Positions 25,849-35,670 are shown, counted from the first letter of the stretch. The stretch is 64,000 nt of DNA from Variovorax dokdonensis (GCF_030316895.1 NZ_JASZYV010000002.1:806001-870000); one strand, 5' to 3'. Notes: generated from the sequence alone by a model not told the origin. Made by a program: numbers and translations.

Positions 25849-28767
25849 TTACTGGCAGGCTTCGCAGGTCGGATCGTCGATCGCGCAGAACTTGATGTCG
25901 GTGGCAGGCACCGAATTCATCTGCTGCTGCGCGGCAGCGGCCGCTGCCTCCAGTGCGCTCATGCCACCGTTGTCGGCGCCCGAAGACACGGCGTTGAGCC
26001 TGCCCGATTGCACGGTCGACTTCTCGGCGTGCGTGGCGCTGATGGTGCGCAGGTAGTACGTGGTCTTCAGGCCGCGCAGCCAGGCGAGCTTGTAGGTCTC
26101 GTCGAGCTTCTTGCCCGAAGCGCCAGCCATGTAGATGTTGAGCGACTGCGCCTGGTCGATCCATTTCTGACGGCGCGCGGCCGCTTCGACCAGCCAGTGC
26201 GTCTCCACCTCGAAGGCGGTGGCGTACAGCGCCTTGACGTCCTGCGGCACGCGATCGATGGGGCGCAGCGAGCCGTCGAAGTGCTTGAGGTCCATCACCA
26301 TCACGTCGTCCCACAGGCCCAGACGCTTGAGATCGCGCACCAGGTAGTGGTTGATGACGGTGAATTCGCCAGACAGGTTCGACTTGACAGACAGGTTGCC
26401 GAAGCAGGGCTCGATCGACGCATCGACGCCGATGATGTTGGAGATCGTCGCCGTCGGTGCGATGGCCACGCAGTTGGAGTTGCGCATGCCGTCCTGCTTG
26501 ATCTTGGCGCGCAGTTGGTCCCAGTCGAGCGTGGAGGAACGGTCGACCTCGACAAAACCGCCGCGCGCCTTCTCCAGCATGTCGAGCGTGTCGGGGGGCA
26601 GGACGCCCTTGTCCCACAGCGAACCCTTGTAGCTGGAATAGCGGCCGCGTTCCTTGGCCAGTTCGGTCGAAGCCCAGTAGGCGTGATAGCAGATCGCTTC
26701 CATCGAGCGATCGGCAAACTCCACGGCATCCTGACTGGCGTAGGGAATGCGCAGTTCGTACAGCGCATCCTGGAAGCCCATGAGGCCGAGGCCGACCGGA
26801 CGGTGGCGCAGGTTGGAGTCGCGCGCCTTCTTGACCGCGTAGTAGTTGATGTCGATCACGTTGTCGAGCATCCGCATGGCGGTGGCCACGGTGCGTGCCA
26901 GCTTTTCCTGGTCGACGCCGCCATCCTTCAAGTGCTGAAGCAGGTTGACCGAGCCGAGGTTGCACACGGCGGTTTCGGTGTCGCTGGTGTTCAGCGTGAT
27001 CTCGGTGCAGAGGTTCGACGAATGGACCACGCCGGCATGCTGCTGGGGCGAGCGCACGTTGCAGGCGTCCTTGAAGGTGATCCAGGGATGCCCGGTTTCG
27101 AACAGCATCGTGAGCATCTTGCGCCACAGGTCGGTGGCTTGCACGGTGCGGCTGGGCTTGATTTCGCCACGCGCGGCCTTTTCCTCGTAGGCCGTGTAGG
27201 CGGCCTCGAAGTCGGCGCCGAACTTGTCGTGCAGGTCCGGCACGTTGGAGGGCGAGAACAGCGTCCAGTTGCCCTTTTCCATCACGCGGCGCATGAACAG
27301 GTCGGGAATCCAGTTCGCCGTGTTCATGTCGTGCGTGCGGCGGCGGTCGTCGCCCGTGTTCTTGCGCAGTTCGAGGAATTCCTCGATGTCGAGGTGCCAG
27401 GTCTCCAGGTAGGTGCAGACTGCGCCCTTGCGCTTGCCGCCCTGGTTCACGGCGACCGCCGTGTCATTGACCACCTTCAGGAAGGGCACGACACCTTGCG
27501 ATTCGCCGTTGGTGCCCTTGATGTGGCTGCCGAGCGCCCGGACGCGAGTCCAGTCGTTGCCCAGGCCGCCCGCGAACTTCGACAGCAGCGCGTTTTCCTT
27601 GATCGATTCGTAGATGCCGTCCAGGTCGTCCGGCACCGTCGTCAGGTAGCAGCTCGACAACTGCGAGCGAAGCGTGCCGCTGTTGAACAGGGTGGGCGTG
27701 CTCGACATGAAATCGAAGGACGAGAGCACTTCGTAGAACTCGATGGCACGCGCCTCGCGGTCGATTTCGTTGAGGGCCAAGCCCATTGCCACACGCATGA
27801 AGAACGCTTGGGGCAGTTCGATGCGCGCCTTGCGCACGTGCAGGAAGTAGCGGTCGTACAGGGTCTGCAGGCCGAGGTAGTCGAACTTCAGGTCGCGGTC
27901 GGCCTTGAGCGCGCCGCCCAGGCGGGCGAGGTCGTACTGCAGCAGCTTCTCATCAAGCAGTTCGTTCTCGACGCCCTTCTTGATGAACTGCGGGAAATAG
28001 TCGGCGTAGGTGGTGGCGCGCTCGGCAGGCGCCACTTCGCGGCCGATGATCTCCTTGAAGATCGTGTGCAGCAGCAGACGCGCGGTCGCGAAGGTGTAGT
28101 CGGGATCCTTCTCGATCAGCGTGCGTGCGGCCAGGATCGACGCCTTGTACACCTCGTCCAGCGGCACGCCGTCGTACAGGTTGCGCATCGTCTCGGCCAC
28201 GATCGGGTCGGCGCTGACGCCGTCTCCCAGGCCGGCGCAGGCCGATTCCATCAGCGACTTCAGCTCCGCCAGGTCGAGCGCCACGCGCTCGCCACCGTCC
28301 AGCACGTACAGCTGGGGCGCGGCGGCGGGTTGCTCGACCACGCCCTGGCGCGCGCGCTCCTGGGTGCGCCGCTCGCGATAAAGCACGTAGGCGCGCGCCA
28401 CTTCATGGTGGCTGCCGCGCATCAGGCCCAGCTCGACCTGGTCCTGCACGTCCTCGATGTGGAAGGTGCCGCCGCCCGGACGCGAGCGCAGCAGGGCGCG
28501 AACGACAGCCTGCGTGAGCTCGTCCACGGTTTCGCGCACGCTGGCCGAAGCCGCGCCTTGGGTGCCGTGCACTGCCAGGAAGGCCTTCATCATCGCAATG
28601 GCGATCTTGTTCGGCTCGAAGGGCACCACTGCCCCGTTGCGTCGAATGATCTGGTAGTTGGCAAGGGCCACGCCGTTGGGCTGGCCGGCCACGTCGCGCG
28701 GGGCAGCCGAACTGGCCGGCATGGGGCGCTGAAGTGCGGAGGACGAAGGGTTCAGGGCAGTCTGCAT
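25849..28767 (-). CDS. nrdA: Ribonucleoside-diphosphate reductase class Ia, alpha subunit
   Basis: Catalytic subunit that reduces ribonucleotides to deoxyribonucleotides. The 972-residue protein has an N-terminal ATP-cone (about residues 38-130, starting IIRRNGAVVPFEPNKIA), the R1 barrel with SSCYLTTVPDD, NLCTEITLNT and the finger-loop region, and the redox-active C-terminal pair CEACQ. The ATP cone means activity is controlled by dATP. It is about 200 residues longer than E. coli NrdA, with extra sequence around the cone. The ATG at 28767 is preceded by AAAAGGA. Two NrdR boxes overlap its promoter. Confidence 0.97.
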   Translation of the reverse strand: MQTALNPSSSALQRPMPASSAAPRDVAGQPNGVALANYQIIRRNGAVVPFEPNKIAIAMMKAFLAVHGTQGAASASVRETVDELTQAVVRALLRSRPGGGTFHIEDVQDQVELGLMRGSHHEVARAYVLYRERRTQERARQGVVEQPAAAPQLYVLDGGERVALDLAELKSLMESACAGLGDGVSADPIVAETMRNLYDGVPLDEVYKASILAARTLIEKDPDYTFATARLLLHTIFKEIIGREVAPAERATTYADYFPQFIKKGVENELLDEKLLQYDLARLGGALKADRDLKFDYLGLQTLYDRYFLHVRKARIELPQAFFMRVAMGLALNEIDREARAIEFYEVLSSFDFMSSTPTLFNSGTLRSQLSSCYLTTVPDDLDGIYESIKENALLSKFAGGLGNDWTRVRALGSHIKGTNGESQGVVPFLKVVNDTAVAVNQGGKRKGAVCTYLETWHLDIEEFLELRKNTGDDRRRTHDMNTANWIPDLFMRRVMEKGNWTLFSPSNVPDLHDKFGADFEAAYTAYEEKAARGEIKPSRTVQATDLWRKMLTMLFETGHPWITFKDACNVRSPQQHAGVVHSSNLCTEITLNTSDTETAVCNLGSVNLLQHLKDGGVDQEKLARTVATAMRMLDNVIDINYYAVKKARDSNLRHRPVGLGLMGFQDALYELRIPYASQDAVEFADRSMEAICYHAYWASTELAKERGRYSSYKGSLWDKGVLPPDTLDMLEKARGGFVEVDRSSTLDWDQLRAKIKQDGMRNSNCVAIAPTATISNIIGVDASIEPCFGNLSVKSNLSGEFTVINHYLVRDLKRLGLWDDVMVMDLKHFDGSLRPIDRVPQDVKALYATAFEVETHWLVEAAARRQKWIDQAQSLNIYMAGASGKKLDETYKLAWLRGLKTTYYLRTISATHAEKSTVQSGRLNAVSSGADNGGMSALEAAAAAAQQQMNSVPATDIKFCAIDDPTCEACQ

Positions 28768-28860
28768 TCGATATGTCCTTTTGGGATGACTTTTGTTGTG
28801 CGGAGGTCGGCCGTTGCCGTCATCGCGGGCTGCCGCCTCATTCGGCGGCCCGCGGTGCAC

Positions 28861-28908
28861 ACACTATATATGGGGTGCGAGGGGGTCGCAATCTACTAGA
28901 TATGGTGT
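28861..28908 (-). promoter_or_regulatory. nrdA promoter with two NrdR boxes
   Basis: On the minus strand TTGCGA (28886-28891) and TATAGT (28863-28868) are 17 bases apart, a near-consensus sigma-70 promoter. Two 16-base NrdR-box-like sites, ACACTATATATGGGGT (28861-28876) and CTACTAGATATGGTGT (28893-28908), match the consensus acaCwAtATaTwgtgt. They lie 32 bases apart start to start, about three helical turns. The first covers the -10 element, the second abuts the -35. NrdR is an ATP/dATP-sensing repressor, so dNTP-dependent repression of nrdAB is expected. Confidence 0.85.
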
Positions 28909-29129
28909 TTTCCAGTGTCGTTGACAGTTGCCAACACGTATGTCGCGCGCGCAGTCGGCGTTGCGCTCCCATCCGAACTCATCACTTCAACACAAAGGCA
29001 GCATTGATGCGGTTTTCCGGCGCATTCGCCGCTACAGGCCGCATGGTTGCTGGAGATGCCGCTTGCGCCGCCGGAAAAGATGGCGCGCTGAACCCACCCC
29101 ATCGAAGGCAGCGCGGCGATTGAGAAAAT
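28909..29129. other. Remainder of the nrdA-ampD intergenic region
   Basis: Together with the promoter this gap spans 28768-29129 (362 bases). Apart from the nrdA promoter and NrdR boxes I see no gene, RNA or terminator. Short frames here lack ribosome binding sites and recognisable protein features. Confidence 0.6.
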
Positions 29130-29717
29130 TTAGCGGCCGCTGCCGGGTGGAAACATGGCCGCGGGCCAAGCCAGTGAAGCTTGCAGCCGATGCCAGTCGA
29201 AGCCCGGCCCCGGATCGAGCTTGCGGCCCGGCGCGATGTGCTCATGCCCGGCCACATGGCGAATCGGATAGCGCTGCGAAATGGCGTGAATCAGGCGCGT
29301 GAGCGCGTCGTACTGGGCAGGCTCGAATCGCTCGCCTTCCAGTCCTTCGAGTTCGATGCCGATGGAGTCGTCGTTGCAGTTGTCGCGCCCGCGCCAGCAC
29401 GATGCGCCTGCATGCCAGGCGCGGGCGTCGCAATCCACGAATTGCCACAACATGCCATCGCGCCGCACGAAGAAATGGGCCGAAACCTCGATGCCGCGAA
29501 TGGATTGGAAATAAGGGTGCGCGTCCCAGTCGAGCTGGTTGGTAAAGAGGCGCAATACCTCGTCGCCGCCGTATTGGCCCGGCGGCAGGCTGATGGAATG
29601 CAGCACCACCAGGTCGATCTGCGCGCCTACCGGCCGCGAGCCGAAGTTGGGTGAGGGCAATGCATGCGCAGGTGCATACCAGCCCTGATGCCACAGGGCG
29701 GACGACGTCTCACTCAT
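29130..29717 (-). CDS. ampD: 1,6-anhydro-N-acetylmuramyl-L-alanine amidase
   Basis: Cytosolic zinc amidase that removes the peptide from anhydro-muropeptides during murein recycling. The 195-residue protein has the amidase_2 fold with VVLHSISLP (first zinc His), SAHFFVRRDG, and the late His/Asp block VAGHEHIAPGRKLDPGPGFDW. Length is close to E. coli AmpD (183). The ATG at 29717 overlaps the pilR stop by 8 bases, indicating translational coupling. Its product feeds the ligase encoded by mpl at 10.4-11.8 kb. Confidence 0.95.
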   Translation of the reverse strand: MSETSSALWHQGWYAPAHALPSPNFGSRPVGAQIDLVVLHSISLPPGQYGGDEVLRLFTNQLDWDAHPYFQSIRGIEVSAHFFVRRDGMLWQFVDCDARAWHAGASCWRGRDNCNDDSIGIELEGLEGERFEPAQYDALTRLIHAISQRYPIRHVAGHEHIAPGRKLDPGPGFDWHRLQASLAWPAAMFPPGSGR

Positions 29718-31314
29718 CGCCGCCGTTGACCGTTCCGTCGTCGCCATGCGGCGTGCTGATGCCCAGGCGCGCGATGCGATAGCGCATCTGGCGCAGGCTC
29801 AGGCCCAATCGGGCGGCGGCGGCGGTGCGGTTGAATCCGCTTTCGTTCAGCGCCTTGACGAGGATGTCGCGCTCGTGTCGATCCAGGTAGCTCTGCAGAT
29901 CGGAAGGCAGGACGCCCAGGCGGGGCGCGAACGCTTCAGGCGCCGCAATGGTCGACGCGTCGCTGCCTGTGCCAGTTTCTGTTGCGGAGGCCTCGGCGAT
30001 CGACGACATGGAAGGTTCGGGGATGTCTGTCGTGGCGGCATCGCCATGACGCGCCATCTCGCCCGTTCCGTCGAAGTCGAGGTGGAGTTCGTCGCCGTCG
30101 GCCAGCGCGACCGCGCGATGCAGGAGGTTTTCGAGTTCGCGCACGTTGCCATGCAGCGGATGCGCAGCCAGTTGCGACAGTGCCGTGGTGGACAGGCGCA
30201 CGGTTGGAAGGCCACTTTCGCGGCTGATGCGATCCAGCAAGGCGGCGCACAGGGCGGGCAGGTCCTCTCGGCGATCGCGCAGCGCCGGCACGGGAATCTC
30301 GATGACGTTCAGGCGATAGAAAAGATCCTGCCGGAAGCGGCCCGCAGCCACCTCCGCCTGCAGATCCTTGTGGGTCGCGCTGACGATGCGCACGTCGACC
30401 GCGTCTTCCTGGGTCGAGCCGATGGGACGCACGATGCGCTCCTGGATGGCGCGAAGCAGCTTGGACTGCATGGCCAGTGGAAGGTCGCCGATCTCGTCGA
30501 GAAACAGTGTGCCGCCTCGCGCCGCTTGGAAGTAGCCGTCGCGATCGGCGGACGAACCTGTGTAAGAGCCCTTGCGGGCGCCGAAGAACTCGGCTTCGAG
30601 CAGGTTCTCGGGAATGGCGCCGCAGTTGACCGCGATGAAGGGCCCGTCGCTGCGCTGGCTGCACGCGTGCACGGCTTGCGCCACCAGTTCCTTGCCGGTG
30701 CCGGACTCGCCGCGCACGTGGATCGGGGCCATACCCCGCGCGACTTTGGCGATGCGTGCCTTGACCTGCCGCATGGCCTCGGACTGTCCGACCAGCCGAG
30801 CCAGAGCGACTTCGCCCGTGCCCGTGGCCATGCGCGTCTCGGCCGCCGCATCCAAGGTGCCGACCGGGGGAGTGTTGGCCAACGGAACGCTGGCGGCGGC
30901 GTTGTCCCTGTTGGTCACATGGGCCGTCTGAGCGTGCAGTGCCGAGGCCACCACGGCGCGGAACTGCTTGAGGTCGACCGGCTTGGTCAGGTAGTCGAAG
31001 GCACCGGCCTTGAGGGCTTCGACGGCGTTCTCGGCCGAGCCGTAGGCGGTCATCACAACGCAGCGCTCGCTGCGTTGTGCGAGCTGGATGCGCTGCAGAA
31101 GGTCCATGCCAAGACCGTCCGGCAGTCGCATGTCGGTGATCACCGCATCGAACTGGCGGGCACGCAGCAACTCCCAAGCCTCGGACACCGTGCCTGCCGC
31201 CTCGACGCGGTAGCCTTCGCGCAGCAACGTCAGTTCGTACAGCGTGCGCAGATCCGGCTCGTCGTCGACGACCAGGATGCGCGCGGACTGGGAGGGGGCG
31301 GTGGCTTGGGTCAC
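29710..31314 (-). CDS. pilR: Sigma-54-dependent response regulator PilR
   Basis: NtrC-type activator of type IV pilus genes. The 534-residue protein has a receiver domain (about 12-125; phospho-acceptor Asp in [10 protein letters not shown], switch Lys in YLTKPVDL) and an AAA+ domain (about 170-405) with Walker A GESGTGKE and Walker [13 protein letters not shown] Fis-type helix-turn-helix follows (about 475-520). The sigma-54 contact loop, usually GAFTGA, reads GSYTGS here. It starts 4 bases after the pilS stop and is followed by ampD. Target pilA genes are not in this window, so the PilR name rests on similarity and on the pilS neighbour. Confidence 0.9.
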   Translation of the reverse strand: MTQATAPSQSARILVVDDEPDLRTLYELTLLREGYRVEAAGTVSEAWELLRARQFDAVITDMRLPDGLGMDLLQRIQLAQRSERCVVMTAYGSAENAVEALKAGAFDYLTKPVDLKQFRAVVASALHAQTAHVTNRDNAAASVPLANTPPVGTLDAAAETRMATGTGEVALARLVGQSEAMRQVKARIAKVARGMAPIHVRGESGTGKELVAQAVHACSQRSDGPFIAVNCGAIPENLLEAEFFGARKGSYTGSSADRDGYFQAARGGTLFLDEIGDLPLAMQSKLLRAIQERIVRPIGSTQEDAVDVRIVSATHKDLQAEVAAGRFRQDLFYRLNVIEIPVPALRDRREDLPALCAALLDRISRESGLPTVRLSTTALSQLAAHPLHGNVRELENLLHRAVALADGDELHLDFDGTGEMARHGDAATTDIPEPSMSSIAEASATETGTGSDASTIAAPEAFAPRLGVLPSDLQSYLDRHERDILVKALNESGFNRTAAAARLGLSLRQMRYRIARLGISTPHGDDGTVNGGDE

Positions 31315-31318
31315 GCGC

Positions 31319-33016
31319 CTATTGTGTCAGCGCCCCGCTGTTGCGCGCGAAGCAGATGTAGAACTCGTTGCCCTCTGGGCCATTGGCCGCCAGCGCCCGG
31401 CGTTCGTAGCCGATGCTGGCGCCATGCCGCTCGCACAGTTCGCGGCAAATGAACAGGCCGAGCCCGGAAGAGCGGCTTTCCGACGAGAAGAACGGCTCGA
31501 ACAGATGCAGGCGAACGGCTGCCTCCAGCGGTGCCCCGTCGCTCCACACTTGCAGGAAGGCACGCCCTTTGTCCTCGACGCGTGTCGCGATCTGTATGGC
31601 GCCTTCGCGCTCGCCCGCGTAGCGCGCAGCGTTGTCCAGCAGGTTGACCAGGATGCGGCGCAGGTGTTCGCCGTCGAAAGGCACCACCGCACCTTTCGCG
31701 TCCAGCTGCAGCAACACGCCCTGCCGGCGGCTTTGGCGCACCCATTCCTCGGCCAGGGAACGCACGCTGCTGTCCAGGGCCACCTGCTCGGCCAGTGGCA
31801 ACGCGCGCTGCTGCCGTGCCCGCGCAACGTCCAGCACGTCGTCCACGATTCGCGCCAGGCGCTGCGCGTTGTGCTGCACCATCTCGGTCAGGCGCCTTTG
31901 CCCCGGTTCCTGAAGATCTTCCGCCAGCAGATCGCTGGCCTGCGTGATCGCCGCCAGCGGGTTGCGGATCTCGTGCGCCACCGCCGCCGACATGCGCCCC
32001 ATCGCCGCGAGCTTCTCGGTGCGGATCCGCGCCTCAAGTTCACGCAGGTCCTGCAGGAACATCACGCACAGGCCTTCGCCCGGCGCCGCGGCCGGCGTCA
32101 GGCGAGTGCGCACCCGCACTTCGCGGGCCGAGCCTTGTGGTTGTGCGACAGGCACTTCCTGCGAAAGGCCCCGCCCGAGCGCGAAGGTTTCGCGGGCCAG
32201 CGCTGCAAGTACGTGCCAGGCGGGGCGCATCTCCAGGGGGAATGGCGTGGCCAGATGGGCCAGTCCATCGCCGAGGATCTCGTCGGCCGCCGGATTGGCG
32301 GCATGAACTCGACCACGCGCGTCGATCACCAGCACCCCTTCGCTCAAGGCTTCGATGACCAGGTCGTTGACCAAGGCATGCAGATGCGCGGTGCTGCGGT
32401 TGTGCAATGCAATGGATTCCTCGCGCGCCAGGCGCAGGGCCAGTTCGTGCGCCAGCAATGCCACGACGAAGAGGCCGGTGCCCGTCAGCGCCGCCTGGAC
32501 GAAGCGCGTGGGCGAGTCGCCGCCAGTGTTGAACCAGTGCCAGCCGGCGTCGAAAAGCAGGAGGAGCGTGGCCGCCGCCGTCGTGCCCAGGCCCACCGAA
32601 ACGCTGCCGAGCACGGCCGCCATGAGCACCGGCAACGCGAAGAGCGGCGTGTAGTTGATGTTGGTCTGCTGCAGCAGTTGCAGCACGGTGAACGCCGCCA
32701 GATCGACCGCGACGGTGCTCAACCAAGCCGCGCCGAAGCCACGGAACGGAGGCGAGAACTGCCCGTAGCGCCAGCCCAGAACGGTGGCCACCATATAGAG
32801 CGTGGCGATCACAAGCGGCAACATGGGCGCCGTGGAGCCCATCCCCCAGGTGAGCGCCTGCAACACCACCAGCACCACGGCGACGAAGCAGCGGGCGGTC
32901 ATGAAACCGCGCAACAGGCGCCTCAGGGCGCTGCTGCGGCCATCCAGGCCGGGACGCAGTTCGAGCCCGCCCCAATCGGTGGCGCCTTCGCCACGCGACC
33001 AGAGCAGCGGGCTCAT
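31319..33016 (-). CDS. pilS: Sensor histidine kinase PilS-like
   Basis: Membrane kinase partner of PilR, about 565 residues. Six hydrophobic segments fill about residues 30-190, then a PAS-like region (about 215-310), the dimerisation helix with AAVAHEIRNPLAAITQASDLL (phospho-acceptor His) and an ATPase domain with LVNLLDNAARYA (N box) and SSGLGLFICRELCERHG (G box). The six-helix input domain is typical of PilS. An alternative ATG at 33049 exists; 33016 is preferred because GGAG lies 8 bases upstream. The stop is 4 bases before pilR. Confidence 0.9.
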   Translation of the reverse strand: MSPLLWSRGEGATDWGGLELRPGLDGRSSALRRLLRGFMTARCFVAVVLVVLQALTWGMGSTAPMLPLVIATLYMVATVLGWRYGQFSPPFRGFGAAWLSTVAVDLAAFTVLQLLQQTNINYTPLFALPVLMAAVLGSVSVGLGTTAAATLLLLFDAGWHWFNTGGDSPTRFVQAALTGTGLFVVALLAHELALRLAREESIALHNRSTAHLHALVNDLVIEALSEGVLVIDARGRVHAANPAADEILGDGLAHLATPFPLEMRPAWHVLAALARETFALGRGLSQEVPVAQPQGSAREVRVRTRLTPAAAPGEGLCVMFLQDLRELEARIRTEKLAAMGRMSAAVAHEIRNPLAAITQASDLLAEDLQEPGQRRLTEMVQHNAQRLARIVDDVLDVARARQQRALPLAEQVALDSSVRSLAEEWVRQSRRQGVLLQLDAKGAVVPFDGEHLRRILVNLLDNAARYAGEREGAIQIATRVEDKGRAFLQVWSDGAPLEAAVRLHLFEPFFSSESRSSGLGLFICRELCERHGASIGYERRALAANGPEGNEFYICFARNSGALTQ

Positions 33017-33080
33017 GCGTGAGTCTCCGTCCGCCGGGCTCTTGAGCATGGTCGACTCGCGCAGGCGGCCGCTCGGTTCG

Positions 33081-33326
33081 TCATGCGGGCCCGGCGCTGC
33101 GGTGCGCGGGACTGCAATAGACCTTGCCGTCCGGGCCCGGCAGCGCGTCTGCCGCAGGCAGATGCAGCCCGCAGTGGGCGCAGCGCAGCATGGACTGGGG
33201 CTCGCCCGGCGTGCGATTGCGCGGCAGGCCGGCTGGCGGCTGCTTGCGCGCAATCTCGTCGCGACGATTTGCCCGCCAGATCATGAAGGCGATCCAGACG
33301 ACCGCGATAACCAACAGGTATTTCAT
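33081..33326 (-). CDS. PP0621-like small membrane protein with zinc-ribbon-like cysteines
   Basis: An 81-residue protein starting MKYLLVIAVVWIAFMIWRANRR. One N-terminal membrane helix is followed by a basic stretch and a C-terminal segment with CAHCG and a later Cys/His group (VYCSPAHRS), a treble-clef-like metal site. Small proteins of this type are common next to pilS in this group; the function is unknown. The start overlaps the ypjD stop by one base (TGATG). Confidence 0.8.
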   Translation of the reverse strand: MKYLLVIAVVWIAFMIWRANRRDEIARKQPPAGLPRNRTPGEPQSMLRCAHCGLHLPAADALPGPDGKVYCSPAHRSAGPA

Positions 33327-34135
33327 CAGGCAATGGTGCGGTGAAGGATGACCTCGAGCACGAAGCGGGAGCCGACGTAGGCCAGCAGGAGCAGCAAGCT
33401 GCCGGCGTAAAGCACGCGGGTTGCCGCGCGCCCGCGCCAACCGAAACGCGCGCGGCCGATGAGCAGCACGCCGAAGGTCAGCCATGCGAGCACTGAGAAC
33501 ACCGATTTGTGATCCCACTTCCACGCGCGCACGGACGTGCCGTAGAGCTGCTCGGAGAAAAGCAGGCCGGCGACCAGCGTGGCCGTCAGCAGGACGAAGC
33601 CGCCGGTGACGAACCGGAACGTGAGTCGCTCCAGGGTCAGCAGCGGCAATCCACCCTCGGGCGCGGTGGCTTGTCGCATCTGGGTTTCGGCCCGGCCCAT
33701 CAGCCAGGCGTGGATCACCGCGGCGGCGAACAAGCCATAGGACGCAATGCCCAATGCAAGGTGCAGCGGCAGCCAGGGCGACGCGGAGACATGGAGCGGG
33801 CTGCCGGGAAAGACCAGGGCCAGCAACACTGCGGCGCCGCCCATCAGCGCCAGGACGCGGCGCACGTTCAGGTGGGGATACATGCGGCTTTCGACCGCGT
33901 ACACCGTGAGCACCAGCCAGGCGGTCACGGAAAGCGCGGGCGCAAATCCGAAACGCGCGTGCCCCGTGGCCAAGCCATGGATGAGGGTCGCGGCATGGAG
34001 CAGCCAGGCCAGGCCCAGCAGAATCTGAGACGCCTTGCGGTCAAGCCTGGAGGCCGCGGCGGCGGTGCTGCCGTAGGCAAGCGCGGTGGCGATGCCCAGT
34101 GCCACACCGAGTGGGGAGGGGCTCGCTAGAATCAT
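33326..34135 (-). CDS. CcsA/YpjD-like inner-membrane protein
   Basis: A 269-residue integral membrane protein with eight hydrophobic segments. The block LHLALGIASYGLFAAAVIHAWLMG and the late AWKWDHKSVFSVLAWLTFG contain the conserved Trp and His residues of the CcsA/CcmC heme-handling superfamily. It resembles E. coli YpjD (CorE), which is also encoded next to ffh. The precise role is not settled. Upstream TAAACT ends 6 bases before the ATG, so the mRNA may be leaderless. Divergent from ffh; first gene of the ypjD-PP0621-pilS-pilR-ampD operon. Confidence 0.88.
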   Translation of the reverse strand: MILASPSPLGVALGIATALAYGSTAAAASRLDRKASQILLGLAWLLHAATLIHGLATGHARFGFAPALSVTAWLVLTVYAVESRMYPHLNVRRVLALMGGAAVLLALVFPGSPLHVSASPWLPLHLALGIASYGLFAAAVIHAWLMGRAETQMRQATAPEGGLPLLTLERLTFRFVTGGFVLLTATLVAGLLFSEQLYGTSVRAWKWDHKSVFSVLAWLTFGVLLIGRARFGWRGRAATRVLYAGSLLLLLAYVGSRFVLEVILHRTIA

Positions 34136-34227
34136 CGATCGGAGTTTAGCTTCTCGACTTGCTGCGCCCTGCCTGCCGGGGCGTGTCCCGCACCTCTCTC
34201 ACCCGGCCTGTGTTGTCGGGCCGCATC

Positions 34228-35622
34228 ATGGCCAGCGCCCTTACCGAAAAATTCTCCCGTCTCGTCAAGCAGATGAGCGGGCAGGCCCGCATCACCGAAA
34301 GCAACGTGCAGGACATGCTGCGCGAGGTGCGCATGGCCTTGCTCGAAGCGGACGTTGCCCTGCCGGTCGTGCGGGACTTCGTCGCCCGGGTCAAGGAAAA
34401 GGCCATGGGGCAGGAGGTGCTGGGCTCGCTCAAGCCGGGCCAGGCGCTGGTGGGCATCGTCAATCGCGAACTGGCCGCGACGATGGGCGAGGGGGTTTCG
34501 GACATCAACCTGGTCGCCCAACCGCCCGCCGTCATCCTCATGGCCGGTCTGCAGGGCGCCGGCAAGACCACCACGACCGCCAAGCTGGCCAAGCACCTGA
34601 TCGAGAAGCGCAAGAAGAAGGTCCTGACCGTGTCGGGCGACGTGTACCGTCCGGCCGCCATCGAACAGCTCAAGACGGTGACCAAGCAGGCTGGCGCCGA
34701 ATGGTTCCCCAGCACGCCGGACCAGAAGCCACTGGACATCGCGCGCGCGGCGCTCGATCACGCCCGTCGCCATTTCTTCGACGTGCTGCTGGTCGACACG
34801 GCCGGCCGCCTTGCGATCGACGAAGTGCTGATGAACGAAATCCGCGAGCTGCACGCCGCCATCAATCCCGTCGAAACGCTGTTCGTGGTCGATGCCATGC
34901 AGGGCCAGGACGCGGTGAACACGGCCAAGGCCTTCAAGGACGCGTTGCCGCTGACCGGCATCATCCTGACCAAGACCGACGGTGATTCCCGCGGCGGCGC
35001 GGCGCTGTCGGTCCGCCAAGTCACCGGCGTGCCGATCAAGTTCGCTGGCACGAGCGAGAAGATCGACGGTCTCGAGGTCTTCGACGCCGAACGCCATGCC
35101 GGCCGCATCCTGGGCATGGGCGACATCGTGGCGCTGGTGGAGCAGGTCACTTCCAATGTGGACGTGGCTGCGGCGCAGAAACTGGCTGCCAAGGTCAAGA
35201 GCGGCGGCTTCGATCTCAACGACTTCCTGGCTCAGTTGCAGCAGATGAAGCAGATGGGAGGCTTGTCCAGCCTCATGGACAAGCTGCCCGCGCAGATGGC
35301 CGCCAAGGCCAGCGAGGCCGACCTGTCCCGCGCCGAGCGCGACATCCGTCGCAAGGAAGGCATCATCAACAGCATGACGCCGCTGGAGCGACGCAAGCCC
35401 GAACTGCTCAAGGCCACGCGCAAGCGTCGCATCGCCGCCGGTGCCGGCGTTCAGGTGCAGGAAGTCAACCGCCTGCTCAATGAGTTCGAGCAGATGCAGG
35501 GCATGATGAAGAAGATGAAGGGTGGCGGTCTCATGAAGATGATGAAGCGCATGGGCGGCATGAAGGGCGGCGGTGGCTTCCCCGGCCTGGGCGGCGGTGG
35601 CGGCGGCATGCCGCGCTTCTGA
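34228..35622 (+). CDS. ffh: Signal recognition particle protein Ffh
   Basis: GTPase that binds signal sequences and 4.5S RNA and delivers ribosomes to FtsY. The 464-residue protein has the N domain, the G domain with GLQGAGKTTTTAKLA, VDTAGR and LTKTDGDSRGG, and a methionine-rich M domain (about 300-435, SMTPLERRKPELL and a run of MKKMKG). It ends in a Gly-rich tail. The ATG at 34228 starts MASALTEKFSRLVKQ. FtsY, its receptor, is encoded 1.8 kb downstream on the other strand. A strong terminator follows. Confidence 0.97.
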   Translation: MASALTEKFSRLVKQMSGQARITESNVQDMLREVRMALLEADVALPVVRDFVARVKEKAMGQEVLGSLKPGQALVGIVNRELAATMGEGVSDINLVAQPPAVILMAGLQGAGKTTTTAKLAKHLIEKRKKKVLTVSGDVYRPAAIEQLKTVTKQAGAEWFPSTPDQKPLDIARAALDHARRHFFDVLLVDTAGRLAIDEVLMNEIRELHAAINPVETLFVVDAMQGQDAVNTAKAFKDALPLTGIILTKTDGDSRGGAALSVRQVTGVPIKFAGTSEKIDGLEVFDAERHAGRILGMGDIVALVEQVTSNVDVAAAQKLAAKVKSGGFDLNDFLAQLQQMKQMGGLSSLMDKLPAQMAAKASEADLSRAERDIRRKEGIINSMTPLERRKPELLKATRKRRIAAGAGVQVQEVNRLLNEFEQMQGMMKKMKGGGLMKMMKRMGGMKGGGGFPGLGGGGGGMPRF

Positions 35623-35670
35623 CGCGTCGGCCGGGCGCGGTATCTGCGGATCCAGCGCTCTTGGCCAACA

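Noticed and set aside
25255..28899. 1214-codon plus-strand open frame opposite nrdA/nrdB
   Set aside because: It mirrors ribonucleotide reductase coding DNA; the residues are rich in His/Arg/Gly with no domain.
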